From an uncultured Collinsella sp. (GTDB lineage Bacteria > Actinomycetota > Coriobacteriia > Coriobacteriales > Coriobacteriaceae), in the NCBI GenBank assembly GCA_902479095.1, contig CABSNL010000007.1, positions 1-56,870 on the forward strand: a stretch of DNA of 56,870 nt, read 5' to 3'. The position numbers and the translations under genes were made by a program. The notes beneath the pieces were generated by a model. It made no database searches. It saw only the letters and a list, made by a program, of their open reading frames with translations, and had not been told where the DNA came from. Below are positions 1 to 7,812 of the stretch, piece after piece. Position 1 is the first letter of the stretch. Each line of letters starts with the position of its first letter.

Positions 1-91
1 TTGAGTTCGCGAGCGAGCTGGTCGATGACGGCCTTGCGCTTACGGGGACGACGCCGCTGCCGCCGACACCCCGAAGGGAGGCGATGAGTAA
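1..91 (+). pseudogene. 3' end of an upstream tat-type gene (tatA/tatB?), apparently frameshifted
   Basis: The first ~45 bases read as coding with high GC3 in frame 3 (EFASELVDDGLALTG). The natural-looking acidic end (DDAAAADTPKGGDE, stop TAA 89-91 overlapping the tatC ATG as TAATG) lies in frame 2. One extra G in the GGGG run at 44-47 would join the two. I infer the C-terminus of a protein translationally coupled to tatC, probably a TatA/TatB-like component, but too little is present to name it. The shift may be a sequencing error, a real mutation, or my misreading of a short stretch. Confidence 0.35.
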
Positions 92-882
92 TGCCTATCG
101 GACCTGCGCGTATGCCGCTCTTCGATCACCTGGGAGAGCTCCGTCGCCGCCTGACCATCGTGGTCGTCTCGGTGTTTGCCGCAGCTATCGTGCTGTATTT
201 CGCCACGCCTGTTGTGCTCGACATCCTGAAAGATCCCATCCGCTCCTTTGTGCCGGATGGTAAGTTCTACATCACCACCACGCTCGGCGGCTTTGCCTTG
301 CGCTTCTCGCTGGCCATCAAGATGGCCATGGTCATGTGCACACCCATGATCATCTGGCAGATTCTGGCGTTTTTCCTGCCGGCGCTTCGCCCCAACGAGC
401 GCAAGTGGGTCGTGCCCACGGTGCTCGCCTCGACGGTGCTGTTCTTCCTGGGCGCCATCTTTTGCTACTTCATCATTATCCCGGCAGGCTTTGAGTGGCT
501 CATCGGCGAGACCTCGGCCGTCGCCACGGCGTGGCCCGATCTGGAGAACTATGTCAACATGGAGCTGCTCTTTATGATCGGCTTTGGTGTGGCGTTTGAG
601 CTGCCGCTCATCATCTTCTACCTGTCCGTCTTCCACATCGTGTCCTACGCGGCTTTCCGCAGCGCCTGGCGCTACGTGTACGTGGGCCTGCTCGTGGGCT
701 CGGCTGTGATTACGCCCGACGGCTCGCCCATTACGCTGGGCCTCATGTATGGCGCCCTGCTCTCGCTCTACGAGATTTCGCTCGCCATTGCCCGCGTGGT
801 CATTACCGCGCGCGAGGGCAAGGAGGGCTTGTTTGTGAGCCGTCTGGACCTGTTCTCGGACGATGAGGACGACGAGGAGTAA
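91..882 (+). CDS. tatC: Sec-independent protein translocase TatC
   Basis: TatC is the multispanning receptor of the twin-arginine translocase, which exports folded proteins across the cytoplasmic membrane. The 263-residue product has the family signature HLGELRRRL at residues 13-21 before the first membrane helix. It also has the ALRPNERK loop, a conserved FELPL segment in the fourth helix region, and about six hydrophobic spans. The C-terminus is strongly acidic (DDEDDEE). The ATG at 91 is preceded by GGGAGG at 76-81 and overlaps the upstream stop, which suggests translational coupling in a tat operon. hypA begins six bases after the stop. That fits a cell exporting cofactor-loaded enzymes such as hydrogenases through Tat. 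Confidence 0.95.
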   Translation: MPIGPARMPLFDHLGELRRRLTIVVVSVFAAAIVLYFATPVVLDILKDPIRSFVPDGKFYITTTLGGFALRFSLAIKMAMVMCTPMIIWQILAFFLPALRPNERKWVVPTVLASTVLFFLGAIFCYFIIIPAGFEWLIGETSAVATAWPDLENYVNMELLFMIGFGVAFELPLIIFYLSVFHIVSYAAFRSAWRYVYVGLLVGSAVITPDGSPITLGLMYGALLSLYEISLAIARVVITAREGKEGLFVSRLDLFSDDEDDEE

Positions 883-888
883 ATCGGT

Positions 889-1245
889 ATGCACGAGGTT
901 GGCATTGTCAACGGCATACTCGATACAGTGATTCGCGCGGCGCGTGGGGCGGGGGCCTCGCGCGCCGTTTTGGTAACGCTGCGTATCGGGGATATGACCG
1001 AAGTTGTGCGCGAGGCGCTCGACTTTGCGTGGGAGACATTTCGCGATGAGGACCCGCTCACGCGAGGCTGCGAGCTTGCCGTGGAGGAAGTCCATCCACA
1101 AAGCGAGTGTCTGGACTGCGGGGAGGTCTTTGAGCACGATCGCTTCCATTGCCGCTGTCCCCAATGTGGCGGCGCCAACGTGCGCCTGCTGCACGGCCGC
1201 GAACTCGACATCGCAAGTATCGAAATCGAAACCCCCGACGATTAG
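889..1245 (+). CDS. hypA: Hydrogenase nickel incorporation protein HypA
   Basis: HypA delivers nickel to the [NiFe]-hydrogenase large subunit together with HypB. The 118-residue length is typical. The N-terminal MHE supplies the known nickel ligand His2. A zinc site is visible as two CxxC pairs (C74/C77 and C90/C93), the standard HypA structural zinc. The start is the ATG at 889 because MHE must be N-terminal for nickel binding. The gene lies between tatC and hypB, so maturation and export functions are clustered. No hydrogenase structural genes are in the window. Confidence 0.93.
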   Translation: MHEVGIVNGILDTVIRAARGAGASRAVLVTLRIGDMTEVVREALDFAWETFRDEDPLTRGCELAVEEVHPQSECLDCGEVFEHDRFHCRCPQCGGANVRLLHGRELDIASIEIETPDD

Positions 1246-1300
1246 CCCATCAGCCACCTGGGGACGGGGTATAAAGGGGCAAAAGTAAGGAGCGCTGAGT

Positions 1301-1984
1301 ATGGCTGAGAAAACGATTGATATCGCGTCGCCGATCCTGTCGCGCAATGAGCGCCTGGCAGATCAGCTGCGTCAGCGATTTAATGAGGCAGGCACCTATG
1401 TGATCAACGTCTTGTCGAGCCCTGGCTCGGGCAAGACCACCACGATCCTGGGCACCAACGAGCGCCTGCGTGACAAGGCGGGCCTGCGCTGCGCCGTCAT
1501 CGAGGGCGACATCGCCTCGGACGTCGACGCCATCACCATGAAGGAAGCCGGCATGCCTGCCATCCAGATCAACACGGGGGGCCTGTGCCACCTCGAGGGC
1601 AACATGATCATGGAGGCCGTCGACGCGTTCGACCAGGCCGTTGGGTTCGATAACATCGACGTCATTTTTATCGAAAACGTGGGCAACTTGGTCTGTCCGG
1701 TCGACTTTGACCTGGGCGAGAACCTGTCCATCATGATTCTCTCGGTGCCCGAGGGCGACGACAAGCCTATCAAGTACCCGGGCATCTTCCAGCACGCCGG
1801 CGCACAGCTGCTCAACAAGGTAGACGTGGCCCCGGCTTTCGATTTTGACATGGATAGGTATACTAAGACACTCGATGACCTCAATCCGCAGGCGCCGCGG
1901 TTTGCCGTGAGCGCGCGCAAGGGCGAGGGCATGGATGCCTGGTGCGATTGGCTCATCGGGCAGATCGAGCAAGCAAGGGCGTAA
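1301..1984 (+). CDS. hypB: Hydrogenase nickel incorporation GTPase HypB
   Basis: HypB is a SIMIBI-class GTPase that hands nickel to HypA during [NiFe]-hydrogenase maturation. The 227-residue protein has a P-loop, SSPGSGKTTT, at residues 39-48. It has the metal-site Cys-His pair in GGLCHLEGN (C96/H97), a second cysteine in GNLVCPVDF (C132), and an NKVD-type guanine-specificity motif. It lacks the His-rich N-terminal nickel-storage stretch of some HypB proteins. The ATG at 1301 follows AAGGAGCG with good spacing. It is 55 bases downstream of hypA on the same strand and probably co-transcribed with it. Confidence 0.95.
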   Translation: MAEKTIDIASPILSRNERLADQLRQRFNEAGTYVINVLSSPGSGKTTTILGTNERLRDKAGLRCAVIEGDIASDVDAITMKEAGMPAIQINTGGLCHLEGNMIMEAVDAFDQAVGFDNIDVIFIENVGNLVCPVDFDLGENLSIMILSVPEGDDKPIKYPGIFQHAGAQLLNKVDVAPAFDFDMDRYTKTLDDLNPQAPRFAVSARKGEGMDAWCDWLIGQIEQARA

Positions 1985-2038
1985 ATCGGCCGCCATACGG
2001 GCGGGCGTAGCCGCAGAGACACGAGATAGGAGCCTCTT

Positions 2039-4630
2039 TTGAAGCTCATCATCGCCGAGAAAAACGACGCCGCGCGGCAGATTGCCGAGCGTCTGTCCAC
2101 GGGTAAACCCAAAAAGGACAAGGTGTACAACACCGCCATCTACCGTTTTGAGTGGAAGGGCGAGGAGTGCGTGACGATCGGTCTTGCCGGTCACATCCTT
2201 GCGCCCGATTTTTGCGACAGCGTGCTGTTCGATAAAAAGCTGGGCTGGTATTCGGTTACTGAGGACGGCGAGATGCTGCCGGCCGACATGCCCGATGGCC
2301 TGGCTCGTCCGCCCTACGACACCAAGCGCAAGCCGTTTCTTGCCGATGGTATCTCCATCAAGGGCTGGAAGCTCGAGAGCCTGCCTTATCTCACCTGGGC
2401 ACCCGTCATTAAGCTGCCGGCCGAGAAGGAACTCATCCGCTCGCTTAAGAACCTCGCCAAAAAGTCCGACAGCGTCATCATCGCCACGGACTTCGATCGC
2501 GAGGGCGAGCTGATCGGTTCGGACGCCCTCAACAAGGTGCGCGAGGTGGCGCCCGACTTGCCGGTCGCCCGCGCCCAGTATTCTTCGTTTACCAAGGCCG
2601 AGATCACGCAGGCCTTCGATAACCTTGTCTCGCTCGACCAGAACCTGGCCGACGCCGGCGAGAGCCGTCAGCACATCGACCTCATTTGGGGTGCGGTGCT
2701 CACGCGCTACCTGACGCTCGCCAAGTTTGGCGGCTTTGGCAACGTGCGTTCCGCCGGCCGCGTGCAGACGCCGACGCTTGCCCTGGTGGTCGAGCGCGAG
2801 CGCGAGCGCATGGCGTTTGTGCCCGAGGACTATTGGCAGATTCGCGGCATGGGCGCCGCGCAAGGCGCTGCCGAGGACGATCGCTTTAAGATCGCGCACA
2901 AGACGGCGCGCTTTACCGACAAGGATGCTGCTGAGACGGCGTACGGTCACGTTGACGGTGTCAAGACGGCAACCGTCGCCGCGGTGACCAAGCGCTCGCG
3001 CAAGCAGCAGCCGCCCACGCCGTTTGCGACCACCTCGCTGCAGGCTGCCGCCGCAGCCGAGGGTATCTCGCCTGCGCGTACCATGCGCATCGCCGAGTCC
3101 CTCTACATGGCGGGCCTCATCAGCTACCCGCGTGTCGACAATACCGTGTACCCCGCGACGCTTGATCTGGGTGCCGTGGTGAGCGATCTGGCAAAGATCA
3201 ACCCGGCGCTGGCGCCGGTGTGCAAAAAGGTGCTCGCCGGTCCCATGAAGCCCACGCGCGGCAAGGTCGAGACCACCGATCACCCGCCTATCTATCCCAC
3301 GGGCGAGGGCGATCCGTCCACGCTCGACGGCGGCCAGCGTAAGCTCTACGACCTCATCGCCCGTCGCTTCCTGGCAACGCTCATGGGACCCGCGACCATC
3401 GAGAACACTAAGCTCGAGCTCGATGTGAACGGCGAGCCGTTCGTGGCCTCGGGCGACGTGCTCGTGACCCCGGGTTTCCGCGAGGCATACCCGTACGGCC
3501 TTAAGCGCGACGAGCAGATGCCGCCGCTAGAGCAGGGCGACACGGTCGACGTGTTCGACATTAAGATCGAGGCAAAGCAGACCGAGCCGCCCGCGCGCTA
3601 CAGCCAGGGCAAGCTCGTGCAGGAGATGGAGAAGCGCGGCCTGGGTACCAAGTCCACGCGCGCGAGCATCATCGAGCGCCTGTACGCCGTGCGCTATCTC
3701 AAAAACGATCCCGTTGAGCCGAGCCAACTGGGCATCGCCATCATTGATGCACTGACGCAGTTTGCCCCGCGCATCACGAGCCCCGATATGACCAGCGAGC
3801 TCGATGGCGACATGACCCGTGTGGAGCGCGGCGAGGACACCGAAGAGCATGTCGTGACGCACTCGCGCGCGCTGCTGGCCGGCGTGCTCGACGAGCTGCT
3901 CAAGCACACGCAGGAGCTGGGCGACGCCATCAGCGACGCCGTCACGGCCGATGCGCGCGTGGGCGCCTGCCCCAAGTGCGGCAAGGACCTGGTTATGAAG
4001 ACGAGCGCCAAGACCCGTGGCAGCTTCATTGGCTGCATGGGCTGGCCCGACTGCGACGTGACCTATCCGGTGCCGAGCGGCGTCAAGGTAAGCCCGCTCG
4101 AGGGCGAGGCAGCCGTGTGCCCCGAGTGCGGCGCGCCGCGCATTAAGTGCCAGCCGTTCCGCCAGAAGGCCTTCGAGATTTGCGTGAACCCCACGTGCCC
4201 CACCAACTACGAGCCCGACCTTAAGGTGGGCGAGTGCAAGGTGTGCGCCGAGGCCGGACGCCATGGCGACCTGATCGCGCACAAGAGCGAGAAGAGCGGC
4301 AAGCGCTTTATCCGCTGCACCAACTACGATGACTGCGGCGTGAGCTATCCTCTACCGGCGCGCGGTAAGCTCGAGGCGACGGGTGAGACCTGCCCCGAGT
4401 GCGGCGCCCCCATCGTGGTGGTCAACACGGCGCGCGGTCCGTGGCGTATTTGCGTCAACATGGACTGCCCGACCAAGGAGAAGAAGCCCGCCCGCGGCCG
4501 CAAGACCACGACCAAGGCGAGCACGGCCAAGAAGACGACCGCGGCCAAGAAGACTGCTGCCAAGAAGACGACCGCCAAAAAGACGACGGCCAAGAAGTCG
4601 ACTACCAAAAAGACCGCTGCCGACAAGTAG
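2039..4630 (+). CDS. topA: DNA topoisomerase I (type IA), archaeal-like, with four zinc fingers and a Lys-rich tail
   Basis: This type IA topoisomerase relaxes negative supercoils. The 863-residue product begins with a Toprim domain whose acidic triad is seen in ATDFDREGELIG (D151, D153, E155). The catalytic tyrosine is Y363 in ISYPRVDNT. Four C4-type zinc fingers lie at roughly residues 643-837, followed by a tail of repeated Lys-Lys-Thr/Ala units (837-863), as in actinobacterial TopA. The N-terminus (LIIAEKNDAARQIAERL) and the DFDREGELIG...VWGA-type middle resemble archaeal TopA more than the usual bacterial start LVIVESPAKAKT. The start is TTG at 2039, with AGGAG at 2028-2032. A clear terminator follows the gene. 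Confidence 0.93.
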   Translation: MKLIIAEKNDAARQIAERLSTGKPKKDKVYNTAIYRFEWKGEECVTIGLAGHILAPDFCDSVLFDKKLGWYSVTEDGEMLPADMPDGLARPPYDTKRKPFLADGISIKGWKLESLPYLTWAPVIKLPAEKELIRSLKNLAKKSDSVIIATDFDREGELIGSDALNKVREVAPDLPVARAQYSSFTKAEITQAFDNLVSLDQNLADAGESRQHIDLIWGAVLTRYLTLAKFGGFGNVRSAGRVQTPTLALVVERERERMAFVPEDYWQIRGMGAAQGAAEDDRFKIAHKTARFTDKDAAETAYGHVDGVKTATVAAVTKRSRKQQPPTPFATTSLQAAAAAEGISPARTMRIAESLYMAGLISYPRVDNTVYPATLDLGAVVSDLAKINPALAPVCKKVLAGPMKPTRGKVETTDHPPIYPTGEGDPSTLDGGQRKLYDLIARRFLATLMGPATIENTKLELDVNGEPFVASGDVLVTPGFREAYPYGLKRDEQMPPLEQGDTVDVFDIKIEAKQTEPPARYSQGKLVQEMEKRGLGTKSTRASIIERLYAVRYLKNDPVEPSQLGIAIIDALTQFAPRITSPDMTSELDGDMTRVERGEDTEEHVVTHSRALLAGVLDELLKHTQELGDAISDAVTADARVGACPKCGKDLVMKTSAKTRGSFIGCMGWPDCDVTYPVPSGVKVSPLEGEAAVCPECGAPRIKCQPFRQKAFEICVNPTCPTNYEPDLKVGECKVCAEAGRHGDLIAHKSEKSGKRFIRCTNYDDCGVSYPLPARGKLEATGETCPECGAPIVVVNTARGPWRICVNMDCPTKEKKPARGRKTTTKASTAKKTTAAKKTAAKKTTAKKTTAKKSTTKKTAADK

Positions 4631-4660
4631 CCGCACGGTCGAAACATCACCTAAAACAAA

Positions 4661-4697
4661 AACGAGCGAGGACCCCGCGATCCTCGCTCGTTTTTTA
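4661..4697 (+). terminator. Rho-independent terminator of topA
   Basis: An 11-base perfect stem (AACGAGCGAGG pairing with CCTCGCTCGTT) with a short loop is followed by six T residues. It lies 31 bases past the topA stop and separates it from the convergent zinc-ribbon gene. Confidence 0.9.
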
Positions 4698-4700
4698 TCT

Positions 4701-4757
4701 GGCAGTTAGGGACGTTCCTTTTCTGCCGGCAGTTTAGGAACGTCCCTAACTGCCGGC
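4701..4757. repeat. REP-like hairpin, GGGACGTTC family (copy 1)
   Basis: Perfect 18-bp arms, GGCAGTTAGGGACGTTCC (4701-4718) and its complement (4737-4754), enclose TTTTCTGCCGGCAGTTTA. The same words (GGGACGTTC, CTGCCGGCAG) recur at 32494-32679, 51649-51697 and 56404-56450. This indicates a dispersed intergenic palindromic element. Confidence 0.75.
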
Positions 4758-4774
4758 TCGGGAACGACAAAGCG

Positions 4775-5758
4775 CTAGTTCACTTCGACGGGTTTGGCGC
4801 CGGGATAGCGCTCCTCAAAGTCTAGGCGGTACTTATTGTCATTGGTGCCTGCCACGTTGTCGCGCGACAGCGGTGCCACGATCTCATTCTTGTGGTCCGC
4901 AGGCTTGGCGTATTTCAGGCTGATCTCCCAGGCATCACAGATTGCGTCAATGCGGTGATCCAGGTCGTCGTACAGGGCGATGATGTCCTTCCAGGAGCTG
5001 TAGTTCTTGGAGCTCGTCGGGACGTCTAGGTCCTCGACGATGTCGTAATACTGCTCGATGGTGTTCTCCGTGCGCTCAGCGACGTCGGCGAGATTTTGAC
5101 GGGTGGTTCGATCCTCTTCCAGATAGCTGCCGTTGAAGTTCTGCGCGCAGCCACGGACGTAGTTGTCGAGGTCTTCGAGCAAGTCGTAGTATTCGCTCAG
5201 TCGGCGGTAGAGGTTCTGCTCGGAGAGTGTTGCTTCGCCGCCATCCTCGTCGTCATCGTCATCATCGTCGTACGGGCTGTTGGGATCGCCGAGAGGCTTT
5301 AGGTCATCTTCGTCGACGTCATGGTGCAGCTTAGCTACCTCGGCAGTCGTCTGCGTGGCGGCGTTGTCGAAAGGCTTGATCACAAAGAAAACGACCAGGG
5401 CGATGATGATCGCCACCAGCACAACGATAACGGCGATAAGCGGCCCGGTGCCGCTCTTTTTGGGGGCGGGGGTCTGTGGCGAAGCGGGCGCGTATGCGGG
5501 AGCCGGCTCCTGTTGGGACGAGCCGCTCGCGACGGGTATGCGCTGCGTGGTCTCGACGGCCGCGGGGCCTGCGGCGGGGTCGGGGCGATAGGCGAGGGGG
5601 TCGTCCGCCTTGGCTTGCGGCGTATCGAGGGAACCGGTCTGCTCAAAAGCGGGCTGGCTATCGCTCGCGACTGTTTGCTCAACGGGTGCACCGCACGAGG
5701 TGCAGAACTTGGCATTATCTGCAAGAAGCTTGCCGCACGAGGCGCAATACCGAGACAT
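4775..5758 (-). CDS. Zinc-ribbon, single-pass membrane protein of unknown function
   Basis: The 327-residue product starts with a zinc ribbon of two CxxC pairs (C5/C8 and C19/C22). A Pro/Ala-rich linker follows, then one transmembrane helix at about residues 105-127. Next come a very acidic stretch (runs of Asp) and a C-terminal region with predicted helical, probably extracytoplasmic character. I do not recognise a specific family beyond zinc-ribbon membrane protein. The ATG at 5758 is preferred because AAAGGAG lies seven bases upstream of it; the GTG at 5776 would put this ribosome-binding site inside the gene. It is monocistronic, convergent with topA and divergent from tmk. Confidence 0.8.
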   Translation of the reverse strand: MSRYCASCGKLLADNAKFCTSCGAPVEQTVASDSQPAFEQTGSLDTPQAKADDPLAYRPDPAAGPAAVETTQRIPVASGSSQQEPAPAYAPASPQTPAPKKSGTGPLIAVIVVLVAIIIALVVFFVIKPFDNAATQTTAEVAKLHHDVDEDDLKPLGDPNSPYDDDDDDDEDGGEATLSEQNLYRRLSEYYDLLEDLDNYVRGCAQNFNGSYLEEDRTTRQNLADVAERTENTIEQYYDIVEDLDVPTSSKNYSSWKDIIALYDDLDHRIDAICDAWEISLKYAKPADHKNEIVAPLSRDNVAGTNDNKYRLDFEERYPGAKPVEVN

Positions 5759-5826
5759 TGCCACTCCTTTCGCCACATTTCAATGCAATACGACGATTAT
5801 ACCCAGCACCCCAAATTCCCCTTCAT

Positions 5827-5895
5827 AAGTTGCGGTGAAATAGGGACTGTTTGGCGGTCTCAGAGCTTCAATCAGTCCCTATTTCACCGCAACTT
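5827..5895. repeat. 23-bp perfect inverted repeat in the tmk upstream region
   Basis: The arms at 5827-5849 and 5873-5895 are exact complements over 23 bp (core GTGAAATAGGGACTG), with a 23-base centre. They sit between the divergent zinc-ribbon gene and tmk. The GGGACTG word resembles the GGGACGTTC/GGGACAGTC repeat family, but the flanks differ. Confidence 0.65.
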
Positions 5896-5999
5896 TGGAA
5901 AGGCACCTTTAGCCATTGGGGACGCACCGAGCACTGGGGTATCATGGCTTGGTTGATATATATCTGCATTTACGCGCCTTGCAGGAAGGGGCTGCGCCC

Positions 6000-6683
6000 A
6001 TGGCTTTTGAGCCCGCTCAACATAGCTTCATTACGCTCGAGGGTGTCGATGGCGCCGGTAAATCTACGCAGGCGCGCCTGCTTGCCCGTGCGCTCGACCT
6101 TGCCGGCTACCAGGTTGTGACCCTGCGTGAGCCGGGCGGTACCGCTATCAGCGAAAAGATCCGTGCTCTGCTGCTCGACCCCGCCAATACGGCGATGGGC
6201 GACACTTGCGAGCTGCTGCTGTATGAGGCCGCCCGTGCCCAGCTGGTGCACGAGGTCATCGCGCCCGCCCTCGCTGCCGGCAAGGTGGTCCTGTGCGATC
6301 GCTTTTACGATTCCACGACCTGCTACCAGGCGTTTGCCGATGGCCTCGATCGCCAGATAGTGCGCGACGCCAATAACCTGGCCGTCGCGGGTACGCACCC
6401 GGCGCTCACACTCGTTTATCACATCACGCCCGAGCAGGCGGCGCTGCGCATGGCAGCCCGTGGCGCGGCAGATCGCATGGAGGCTAAGGGCATGGCCTTC
6501 CAAGAGCGTGTCTACCAGGGTTTTTGCGCAATTGCCGCCGAGGAGCCAAACCGCGTAAAGCTCATCGACGCGACCGCGTCCATCGAGGACGTATTCGCAC
6601 AGACGGTCGAGCAGGTTCGCGCCTACGGCCTCGACATTTCCCAGGATGCCGTCGCTGTCGCGCTAGCCCAGGAGGCCGAGTAA
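6000..6683 (+). CDS. tmk: Thymidylate kinase
   Basis: Tmk phosphorylates dTMP to dTDP, an essential step in dTTP synthesis. The 227-residue protein carries the P-loop EGVDGAGKST (residues 14-23), the DR(Y/F) motif in CDRFYDST, and a LID-like segment RGAADRMEAKG. The start at ATG 6000 is preceded by GGAAGGGG and gives the expected length; an upstream in-frame ATG at 5916 would add a non-conserved extension overlapping the inverted repeat region. It is followed after one base by holB, the common tmk-holB-ricT replication cluster. Confidence 0.94.
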   Translation: MAFEPAQHSFITLEGVDGAGKSTQARLLARALDLAGYQVVTLREPGGTAISEKIRALLLDPANTAMGDTCELLLYEAARAQLVHEVIAPALAAGKVVLCDRFYDSTTCYQAFADGLDRQIVRDANNLAVAGTHPALTLVYHITPEQAALRMAARGAADRMEAKGMAFQERVYQGFCAIAAEEPNRVKLIDATASIEDVFAQTVEQVRAYGLDISQDAVAVALAQEAE

Positions 6684-6684
6684 C

Positions 6685-7812
6685 ATGGCCCCCGCTCAGG
6701 CAAGCCTGCTGGCCAAGCTCGACACCCAACAGCGCGTGCGCGACTTTTTGACCAATGCCGTCGCCAGCGGTCGCGCATCGCACGCCTACCTGTTTTTGGG
6801 CGCGCCCGGCGCGGGCAAGCTCGACGCCGCGTGGGCGCTCGCCCAAGCCTTCCTGTGCGAGCAGGATGGCTGCGGCTCATGCGATAGCTGCGTGCGCGTC
6901 GCCCGCCATACGCACCCCGACGTGCACTATTACACGCCCGAGAGCGCCACGGGCTACCTCATCGCCCAGACGCGCGAGCTACTCGACGACGTGCCCCTGG
7001 CGCCCATCCGCGCCAAGGCCAAGGTCTACATCATTGACCGTGCCGAGCAGCTGCGCGCCAACACCGCCAACGCACTGCTCAAAACGCTTGAGGAGCCGCC
7101 CGAGGGCGTCATGTTTATCTTGCTGGGCACCTCCGCCGACGTGATGCTGCCCACCATCGTGAGCCGCTGCCAGTGCGTGCCGTTTCGGCTGGTGTCGCCC
7201 GCCGTCGCCGCGCAGGCCGTGAGCCGCGCCACCGGTCAGGACCCTGCGCGTTGCCGCATGGCCGTCGCAGTAGCGGGAAGCCCCACGCGTGGCATCGAGT
7301 TTCTCAAGAGCGCCGAGCGCCAGGACGCCCGCCGTCAGATGGTTCGCGCCATCGATTCGCTCATCGCCGCCGATGAGGCCGATGTACTTAGTCGCGCCAA
7401 GTCGCTCATCGTTGCCGTTAAGGCGCCGCTCGCCGAGGTCAAGTCCACGCAGGAAAAGGTGCTCGAGCAAAATGCCGATTACCTGTCGCGTGGAGCATTG
7501 AAGCAGCTTGAGGACCGCAACAAGCGCGAACTCAACGCGCGCGAGCGTTCGGGTATCATGGAAGCGCTGGCGAGCGCGCGGACGCTCATGCGCGACGTGC
7601 TGCTGACGCTTCAGGACGAGGCGGCAGACGTTGTGAACGAGGACGTGCGCGACACGATCGGGCGGCTTGCCGCCGCGACGAATGTTGCGGGTGCCACGCG
7701 GGCGCTCGAGGCGGTCGCAACCGCCGAGCGCAACATCGCCAGAAACGTTACTCCTCAGCTGGCCATCGAGGTCATGCTGTTCGATATCAGGAAGGCACTG
7801 AAATGCCGTTAG
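6685..7812 (+). CDS. holB: DNA polymerase III subunit delta prime
   Basis: This clamp-loader subunit works with the tau/gamma and delta subunits to load the beta clamp. The 375-residue protein has an AAA+ fold. Its Walker A is degenerate (GAPGAGKLD, with Leu where Thr/Ser is expected), normal for delta prime subunits that do not hydrolyse ATP. A zinc-binding cysteine set follows (C58, C63, C66, C69), and an SRC-type motif (IVSRCQ) follows the helicase-like region. Its 3' end overlaps the ricT start by ten bases, so translation of the two is coupled. The N-terminal motifs and the tmk neighbour make the call firm. Confidence 0.9.
   Translation: MAPAQASLLAKLDTQQRVRDFLTNAVASGRASHAYLFLGAPGAGKLDAAWALAQAFLCEQDGCGSCDSCVRVARHTHPDVHYYTPESATGYLIAQTRELLDDVPLAPIRAKAKVYIIDRAEQLRANTANALLKTLEEPPEGVMFILLGTSADVMLPTIVSRCQCVPFRLVSPAVAAQAVSRATGQDPARCRMAVAVAGSPTRGIEFLKSAERQDARRQMVRAIDSLIAADEADVLSRAKSLIVAVKAPLAEVKSTQEKVLEQNADYLSRGALKQLEDRNKRELNARERSGIMEALASARTLMRDVLLTLQDEAADVVNEDVRDTIGRLAAATNVAGATRALEAVATAERNIARNVTPQLAIEVMLFDIRKALKCR

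Noticed and set aside
1250..3283. Long minus-strand open frames opposite hypB/topA and similar long frames opposite other genes
   Set aside because: High-GC codon usage makes long antisense frames common; these lack ribosome sites and domain signatures and lie opposite firm genes.
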